From contig JAYFQX010000021.1 in assembly GCA_034926635.1 (NCBI GenBank), positions 1 to 6,201 on the forward strand: a stretch of DNA of 6,201 nt. Reading direction: 5' to 3'. Shown here one piece after another: positions 1-3,983 of the stretch; the stretch's first letter is position 1; every line of letters begins with the position of its first letter. The notes beneath the pieces are model-generated. The model made no database searches. It saw only the letters and a program-made list of their open reading frames with translations, and was not told where the DNA came from. The DNA comes from Christensenella sp034926635 (lineage in GTDB: Bacteria > Bacillota > Clostridia > Christensenellales > Christensenellaceae). The translations under genes and the position numbers were made by a program.

Positions 1-74
1 GGTAGGGATACTGGCAATGTGCATGGGGCTGGCAGGGTGCAGTGTGGTAAAAGATGTGGCAGAATTGGTGCGGG
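1..74 (+). repeat. Direct repeat, copy 1 (lipoprotein leader module)
   Basis: Bases 1-74 match 709-782 at 72 of 74 positions, with an offset of 708. The differences are base 11 (C versus T, silent) and base 38 (T versus C, which turns the lipobox cysteine into arginine in copy 2). Homology stops at base 74. The repeat may extend left of the window, since copy 2 continues upstream into a plausible start codon. Confidence 0.95.
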
Positions 75-655
75 AGCTGACAAACACCGAGGAACGCAAT
101 TATGTGCGGGACCCGAGTCTGAAGGCACTGCCTGATTTAAGTGAATTCGATGTATATGAGGACGGGAAACCCGTCCTCACCACGGAGGAGATGAGTGAAG
201 GGTTTAACTTTACCAAGTTGAAGTCTACACTTTTAGTTGAAAAGTATACAGGCAAGGAATATGACTTCAGCGGGCGGGAATTGAGCACTAAGCGGGGCAT
301 CCATATTGGGAGCACCATGGAAGAAGTAGTAGAGGCATACCCGGACATTGCATTTGCATTATTTGCCGAGAAGGCGGGAGAGCCAAATGTTTTTGATATT
401 TCTGCGGCGCAGGTGGAAGAACAAATAAAAAATAGTAAAGAGGAAAAATGGTTTTTTACTTCACGATATGTGACCAAGGAAGGGGAGGTATTGACGGAAG
501 CGGGATTTTGCGACTTTATATACGATAATAACCTGAACGGAAATTATGTGGTAAACAATATGAATGAATACTTTGATCAATATTGGGAACTAACTTTTCA
601 CGTCAAAGATGGAATCATTACAGTCATTAAAATTGCAGATGCCTTGCGTGATTGA
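1..655 (+). CDS. Predicted lipoprotein, 5'-truncated by the window edge
   Basis: The frame is open from base 2, so the true start lies upstream; the first internal ATG (17) is inside the signal peptide. By comparison with the copied leader of the next gene, the missing start probably reads MKKAGKQVAVM. In-window residues 1-13 are the hydrophobic end of a signal peptide closing in a lipobox LAGC, with the cysteine codon at 38-40, so the protein should be lipidated and held on the outer face of the membrane. The mature part is mostly acidic and soluble. It contains RGIHIGSTMEEVVEAYPDI (about residues 98-116), which resembles the G-x-[ST]-x-x-x-V-x-x-x-[YF] pattern of small BamE/SmpA-like lipoproteins common in Clostridia. 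That family link is inference; the function is unknown. Base composition changes sharply: about 56% G+C in bases 1-70 but about 25-28% near 421-480 and 541-600 (hand counts). The stop is 21 bases before the next gene's start, suggesting co-transcription. Confidence 0.85.
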   Translation, partial: VGILAMCMGLAGCSVVKDVAELVRELTNTEERNYVRDPSLKALPDLSEFDVYEDGKPVLTTEEMSEGFNFTKLKSTLLVEKYTGKEYDFSGRELSTKRGIHIGSTMEEVVEAYPDIAFALFAEKAGEPNVFDISAAQVEEQIKNSKEEKWFFTSRYVTKEGEVLTEAGFCDFIYDNNLNGNYVVNNMNEYFDQYWELTFHVKDGIITVIKIADALRD

Positions 656-661
656 GTACAT

Positions 662-667
662 GGGAGG
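662..667 (+). promoter_or_regulatory. Ribosome binding site that decides the 677 start
   Basis: GGGAGG lies 3 bases before ATG 671 and 9 bases before ATG 677. The second spacing is much more usual, and ATG 677 begins the typical signal-peptide start MKKAGK, so 677 is preferred over the longer 671 start (which adds only Met-His). Confidence 0.7.
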
Positions 668-676
668 AAAATGCAT

Positions 677-1282
677 ATGAAAAAGGCAGGGAAACAGGTT
701 GCGGTGATGGTAGGGATATTGGCAATGTGCATGGGGCTGGCAGGGCGCAGTGTGGTAAAAGATGTGGCAGAATTGGTGCGGGGCGCGCTGCTTGGGGCGC
801 TGGCGGTGGTTTTTTGCTTTTGCCTGCCCGCTATTTATTCCCTGAGTGTGAATTTTCTGCTTGATTTCAGCATGAAGCAAACCGCGTTTTTGGGCGGAGA
901 GGAAGCGATCGAGTTTGGCGTTTACTATCCTTTTTGGAATGTGGCGAATGCCAAAGAAGGCGGCAGCGCTTATATTGACCTGAGGTGCACGGTGCGCAAT
1001 GATTCCGATGAGGATGCGGCGGTGACGTTTGCCGCGGCGGACGTAAAGGATTATTTTTCAGGCTTCCTCAAAACGCCGTATTTGCAGGCGGTCGATCCGC
1101 AGACGGGACGGCGCGCGGTCTATACCATCGGCGCGGGGGAAATAGCCTCTTTTACGCTGCGGATGCAAGGAGCGGCAGGCGCGGGAAGCAACCTGAAATA
1201 CGACAGGAAAGGGCTGAATTTCGTGAAAATGACGGTGTGGAACAGCGGGAAATTGCCTGCTGGGGAAAGCGTTTATCCATAG
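677..1282 (+). CDS. Chimeric membrane-anchored protein with a copied lipoprotein leader
   Basis: A 201-residue protein of unknown function. Residues 1-35 are nearly the same as the leader of the upstream lipoprotein, but the lipobox reads LAGR instead of LAGC (Arg24, codon 746-748), so it cannot be lipidated there. From residue 36 the sequence is unrelated: a second hydrophobic segment (about 36-62, starting GALLGALAVVFCFCLP) that should span the membrane, then a soluble domain with alternating beta-type stretches (for example AYIDLRCTVRNDSDEDAAV and ASFTLRMQG). This looks like an extracytoplasmic beta-sandwich, which is inference only. The body is GC-rich (about 60% in 781-840 by hand count), unlike the AT-rich body of its neighbour. 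The in-frame junction at 782/783 suggests that recombination placed a new leader on an existing membrane protein. It may be functional with two hydrophobic segments, or it may be a recombination by-product. Confidence 0.75.
   Translation: MKKAGKQVAVMVGILAMCMGLAGRSVVKDVAELVRGALLGALAVVFCFCLPAIYSLSVNFLLDFSMKQTAFLGGEEAIEFGVYYPFWNVANAKEGGSAYIDLRCTVRNDSDEDAAVTFAAADVKDYFSGFLKTPYLQAVDPQTGRRAVYTIGAGEIASFTLRMQGAAGAGSNLKYDRKGLNFVKMTVWNSGKLPAGESVYP
709..782 (+). repeat. Direct repeat, copy 2 (leader module, lipobox cysteine lost)
   Basis: Second copy of the 74-base repeat, 72 of 74 bases identical to bases 1-74. The near identity includes silent positions, so the copying looks recent or is maintained by gene conversion. 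The substitution at 746 changes TGC (Cys) to CGC (Arg). Sequence after 782 has no similarity to sequence after 74, so the repeat edge is also the fusion point of the chimeric gene. Confidence 0.95.
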
Positions 1283-1399
1283 CGGCATAGTAGCGGGATG
1301 CGTAAAATGGGGCAGCGATTATGAAAGATAAACCATGTTTTCGTGACTCCTTAAAATATATTTAAAATCCGGAAAGATGGACGAATAGGAATCTATGTA

Positions 1400-1588
1400 T
1401 TGCAGGAAACAGAGGGAATGGGATCAAAGAAAATCGAAGATATAAACATATTTTTTGTGGAGGACACTGACAGCGGCTTGTTTTACCGCTGCTTTTTTAA
1501 CAAAGGCGATACAGGCGAAAGCGGTTATAATCCTGGTGATCCCGATGATTTTTTTGAAATATCGAAGGAGCAGCTTCCGATTATCTGA
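1400..1588 (+). CDS. Small acidic hypothetical protein or gene remnant
   Basis: I do not recognise this protein. Read from TTG 1400 it has 62 residues; from ATG 1418, 56. AGGAA at 1387-1391 is 8 bases from TTG 1400, while the site for ATG 1418 is weak, so the start is uncertain. The product is acidic, with a stretch IFFVEDTDSGLFYRCFFNKG that looks like real folded-protein sequence, and a C-terminus rich in Asp, Gly and Pro. The frame is open back to 1355 without a start, and the translation there (KDGRIGIYVLQ) also looks protein-like. This could therefore be the 3' end of a longer, truncated gene. It lies 117 bases after the chimeric gene and before the terminator at 1648, so it is probably the last member of the left transcription unit. 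If it is not a gene, 1283-1707 is a 425-base stretch with only the hairpin and leader ORF described below. Confidence 0.4.
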   Translation: MQETEGMGSKKIEDINIFFVEDTDSGLFYRCFFNKGDTGESGYNPGDPDDFFEISKEQLPII

Positions 1589-1647
1589 AAAAAAGTAAGA
1601 TCCGGGAAAATCATGGTGCAGGACGCCACAGCAGAATCATGTGAAAC

Positions 1648-1678
1648 AAAAAGGAGCATAGAAATATGCTTCTTTTTT
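1648..1678 (+). terminator. Intrinsic-terminator-like hairpin in front of the portal gene
   Basis: The 5' arm 1648-1660 (AAAAAGGAGCATA) pairs with 1665-1677 (TATGCTTCTTTTT) over 13 positions with one G-T wobble (1654/1671), closed by a GAAA tetraloop (1661-1664). The T-run at 1673-1678 gives the classic terminator form on the + strand, and the A-run on the other side would allow it to work on the minus strand too. It ends about 30 bases before the portal start. I see no convincing promoter between it and the portal gene, so portal expression may need read-through or antitermination. Confidence 0.75.
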
Positions 1679-1686
1679 GTATATAA
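1666..1686 (+). CDS. Possible six-codon leader ORF (MLLFCI)
   Basis: ATG at 1666 is preceded by AAGGAG at 1651-1656 with a 9-base gap, a good ribosome binding site, and the frame ends at TAA 1684-1686. The ORF is embedded in the terminator hairpin: its binding site is in the 5' arm and its codons are in the 3' arm and T-run. Ribosomes loading here would open the hairpin. So short an ORF can arise by chance from an A-rich terminator followed by ATG, and no conservation can be checked here, so confidence is low. Confidence 0.3.
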   Translation: MLLFCI

Positions 1687-1692
1687 AAAAAC

Positions 1693-1700
1693 AAAAGGAG
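1693..1700 (+). promoter_or_regulatory. Portal ribosome binding site with a possible alternative pairing partner
   Basis: AAAAGGAG ends 7 bases before ATG 1708 and fixes the portal start. The same eight bases can pair with CTTCTTTT at 1669-1676 (one G-T wobble), which is the 3' arm of the upstream terminator. The terminator stem is longer and has a tighter loop, so it should win unless its 5' arm is occupied. Mutually exclusive pairing is inference. Confidence 0.6.
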
Positions 1701-1707
1701 AAAAAGA

Positions 1708-3567
1708 ATGAAAATCAAGAAAACGCCGTCCGAGATATGGACGGAGTACCAAAGAGGCATTACGTATAACACGGGGATCGGTCTTTACGACAATGTGGAA
1801 CGCAACAACAATTTTTACAACGATAAGCAGTGGGAAGGCGTGAATGCGCCGGATCTTGACAAGCCGGTGTTTAATTTCCTGAAAACCGTTGTGAATTATT
1901 ACATTGCAATGCTGATCTCAGACGATATTGCCGTGAATGTTGAATTGCAGAATCGTTTGAAAAAGAAACGGGAAAACCATGGGGGAAACCCGAAGATCCC
2001 TGCGGTGCTGCCGGAACAAAAGCAGCAGCAAAGCCTCGACAGCGATGAAATGATCCCGCGGATCTTGGCGCAGGAGGTGGATAATATTCTCGAGAGGGCA
2101 AACGTTCGGTTTAAAAATCGTAAAATGCTGCGAAACTGCGCGGTGGATGGCGACGGGTGTTTTTATGTTTGGTTTGATCCGGACGAGGAAACGGGTTTTT
2201 CCTATACGGGGGAGATCAAGGTTGATCTGGTGGACAACACCAACGTTTTGTTTGGAAATCCTTCGGACAGCGAGGTGCAGGAACAGCCGTACATCCTCAC
2301 GGTATACCGCCGCCTGACGGACGAAGCACGGGAGGAAGCGGAAGAAAACGGGTGCAACCCTGATGAAGTTCAGCCGGATGAGGAAAGCATCTACATGAAT
2401 TCCGATAAAGATAATGAGAATAATTATACGACGGTATTACTCAAAATGTGGAAGCAAAACGGTACGGTACACATCATGAAAACAACGCGCACGGGCGTGG
2501 TGAAAAAAGAGGCTGATACCGGATATAAGCGGTATCCGCTGGCGTATATGAACTGGGAATCCGTGAAAAACAGTTATCATGGGATCTCGCCGCTGACGGG
2601 GAAGATCGCCAACCAGATATTTGTCAACAAAATTTATGCGATGGCAATGGTGAATACGCAAAATAACGCGTTCCCCAAAGTCCTTTATGACCGCACGAAA
2701 ATTCCGGCGTGGAGTAACAAGGTCGGGACGGCAGTAGCTGTGGCGGGAAACCCGAACGATGCGATTTTTGCGAATTTCCGCGCGGTGGATATGAGCGACG
2801 ATGTGATGAAAATGGCGGCAGGAACAGTAACGCAGACCAAAGAAATGATGGGCGCTTCAGATGCGGCGCTTGGGAATGTGAAGCCGGACAATACATCGGC
2901 GATTATCGCGGTACAAAAGGCGGCAGGTATGCCGCTCGATATGCAGCGCATGGATTTCTATAATTTTGTGGAAGATGTCATCCGAATTTTTATCGAAATG
3001 ATGCGCGTGAATTACGGCAGGCGCAAGGTGATGGTGACGGCTGCCGATGGCGAAGAAATTTCTGGGGAATTTGATTTTGGAAAGCTGAACAATTATGCGC
3101 TGAACCTGAAGATCGATATTGGACAGGGGTCTTATTGGTCGGAGCTGATGCAGGTGCAGACACTGGATGCTTTGATGAAAAACAAGATTATCCCTGATCC
3201 GTTGACGTATTTGGAGGCGGTGCCGGAAGGATATATCAAAAATAAGGGCAAGATCGTGGAACGCTTGAAGGAACAGCAGGGTGGCGGCGCAGCGGGAGGA
3301 ATGCCCGATATGGGAGCGATCCCCGGTATGGGAGCGATCCCCGGTATGGACGGCGCAGCGGGAGGAATGCCCGGTATGGGGGCGATCCCCGGTATGGATG
3401 GCGCAGCGGGCAAGTCTAAACTGGTGGGAGGAATTCCGCAGGAAGAGCTGAATCAATTGGTGGAGGAACTCTCGACGCTTTCGCCCAAAAAGATCATGGA
3501 ACATATCAGGCAGATGGAACTGCCGGAAGAAGCTACAGAATATTTATTGGAAATGTTGGGATTATAA
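1708..3567 (+). CDS. Phage portal protein (P22 gp1-like architecture)
   Basis: A 619-residue protein recognised as a phage portal, the ring-shaped channel at one capsid vertex through which DNA is packaged and ejected. The N-terminus has the family's typical pattern: an early acidic/aromatic region with NNNFYNDKQWEGV (about residues 33-45), then DKPVFNFLKTVVNYYIAML (51-69). The middle holds a beta-rich wing with DLVDNTNVLFGNP. The helical core follows: GISPLTGKIANQIFVNKIYA from about 292, and ASDAALGNVKPDNTSAI (383-399), a segment often conserved in this portal type. Residues 527-568 are a Gly/Met/Pro repeat linker, followed by a predicted helical C-terminal tail. The P22-like assignment is from remembered family layout, not a search. 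ATG 1708 is set by AAAAGGAG 7 bases upstream. Terminator-like hairpins lie on both sides, so it may be its own unit. Unusually, no terminase precedes it and no capsid or scaffold gene follows it closely. Confidence 0.85.
   Translation: MKIKKTPSEIWTEYQRGITYNTGIGLYDNVERNNNFYNDKQWEGVNAPDLDKPVFNFLKTVVNYYIAMLISDDIAVNVELQNRLKKKRENHGGNPKIPAVLPEQKQQQSLDSDEMIPRILAQEVDNILERANVRFKNRKMLRNCAVDGDGCFYVWFDPDEETGFSYTGEIKVDLVDNTNVLFGNPSDSEVQEQPYILTVYRRLTDEAREEAEENGCNPDEVQPDEESIYMNSDKDNENNYTTVLLKMWKQNGTVHIMKTTRTGVVKKEADTGYKRYPLAYMNWESVKNSYHGISPLTGKIANQIFVNKIYAMAMVNTQNNAFPKVLYDRTKIPAWSNKVGTAVAVAGNPNDAIFANFRAVDMSDDVMKMAAGTVTQTKEMMGASDAALGNVKPDNTSAIIAVQKAAGMPLDMQRMDFYNFVEDVIRIFIEMMRVNYGRRKVMVTAADGEEISGEFDFGKLNNYALNLKIDIGQGSYWSELMQVQTLDALMKNKIIPDPLTYLEAVPEGYIKNKGKIVERLKEQQGGGAAGGMPDMGAIPGMGAIPGMDGAAGGMPGMGAIPGMDGAAGKSKLVGGIPQEELNQLVEELSTLSPKKIMEHIRQMELPEEATEYLLEMLGL
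3286..3410 (+). repeat. In-frame tandem repeat in the portal gene (Gly/Met/Pro linker)
   Basis: A 66-base unit (3286-3351) is followed by a 48-base version (3352-3399) and an 11-base start of a third (3400-3410, GGCGCAGCGGG). The two main units differ by one extra 18-base block coding for Gly-Met-Gly-Ala-Ile-Pro register. The protein is a flexible series of GAAGGMP, GMGAIP and GMD blocks at residues 527-568. Near identity at DNA level suggests slippage-prone, length-variable sequence. Confidence 0.9.
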
Positions 3568-3580
3568 CACCGAAAGGGAC

Positions 3581-3612
3581 GGGAGGGATGTACGGTATCG
3601 TCATCCCTCTTT
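3581..3612 (+). terminator. Terminator-like hairpin after the portal gene
   Basis: GAGGGATG (3583-3590) pairs with CATCCCTC (3602-3609), extended inward by ACG/CGT (3592-3594 with 3599-3601) around a GTAT loop with one bulged T at 3591, and outward by two G-T wobbles. It starts 14 bases after the portal stop. The downstream tract (TTTCCTGTTT) is only moderately T-rich, so termination may be partial. Confidence 0.55.
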
Positions 3613-3689
3613 CCTGTTTATGACGAGAAAAGGGCTATTACAGGCTGGATAAAAAGTGAAATCCGTGAGATTGGAGGAAAGGATAAAAA

Positions 3690-3983
3690 ATGGGCAACAA
3701 TTCAAAAAACAGTTATGCGCAAAGCGCGTATGGGAACAAGTGGAAGTCGGAAACGAAAAGCGCGGCAGAGAATAAACGTGACAAAAAGGTACATGCAGGA
3801 AAGTCTTTACGATCGTCAGAAATAATCGGTTTTCCAAGGCGGAAGCCGCAGGAAAACAACTTTAAGCGAGGGGATCACCAAAGGGGAACTGCGAGTTCCC
3901 CTTTGGAAGGGAGCGGAAGCGACCGCCCTATGTGGGAAAAACAAACGAAAGGAATAATAGGAGGGAATAATCATGAGCAGTAA
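3690..3983 (+). CDS. Small basic protein sharing the SYAQSAYGNKW N-terminal peptide with its neighbour
   Basis: A 97-residue ORF with strong Shine-Dalgarno sequence upstream (GGAGG 3673-3677 and AAAGGA 3678-3683, the latter 6 bases from ATG). Residues 8-18, SYAQSAYGNKW, equal residues 8-18 of the next protein; the match continues weakly (TKS-x-AE). Eight of the 33 bases in this block differ, all silently, so the peptide itself has been under selection. After about residue 40 the sequence is basic, low in hydrophobics and unlike the neighbour; it includes a perfect DNA hairpin (3878-3906) and overlaps the next gene's start by 11 bases. Two readings fit: a small structural protein with a shared docking or packaging tag, or a truncated paralogue whose tail is no longer under selection. 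The function is unknown. Confidence 0.55.
   Translation: MGNNSKNSYAQSAYGNKWKSETKSAAENKRDKKVHAGKSLRSSEIIGFPRRKPQENNFKRGDHQRGTASSPLEGSGSDRPMWEKQTKGIIGGNNHEQ
3711..3743 (+). repeat. Coding motif SYAQSAYGNKW, copy in the small ORF
   Basis: Encodes residues 8-18 of the 97-residue ORF, identical in protein to 3994-4026. Differences between the two copies (AGT/TCG for Ser, GCG/GCA twice, CAA/CAG, TAT/TAC, GGG/GGA) are all silent. Confidence 0.9.
3878..3906 (+). other. Perfect 13-bp inverted repeat with a 3-base loop
   Basis: CCAAAGGGGAACT (3878-3890) and AGTTCCCCTTTGG (3894-3906) are exact reverse complements around GCG. It lies inside the 3' part of the 97-residue ORF, about 66 bases before the next gene's ATG. 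No T-run follows on either strand, so it is not a standard intrinsic terminator. It could be an mRNA processing or stability element, a protein-binding palindrome or a dispersed repeat. Confidence 0.85.

Noticed and set aside
652..864. Alternative + strand ORF of 70 residues
   Set aside because: It overlaps the chimeric gene in another frame and is Gly/Arg-rich shadow sequence; the 677 start has proper ribosome binding site spacing and a real signal-peptide sequence.
1338..1368. AT-rich stretch as a promoter for the small ORF
   Set aside because: TAAAAT and TATATT could serve as a -10 box, but no acceptable -35 box lies at the right distance; not strong enough to annotate.
1680..1692. TATATAAAA as a -10 box for the portal gene
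   Set aside because: It overlaps the terminator tail and no -35-like sequence is found about 17 bases upstream.
2857..3504. 215-residue ORF on the minus strand opposite the portal gene
   Set aside because: It lies wholly antisense to a confident portal gene, is His/Arg-rich low-complexity sequence caused by the Gly/Met/Pro repeat, and has no good ribosome binding site context.
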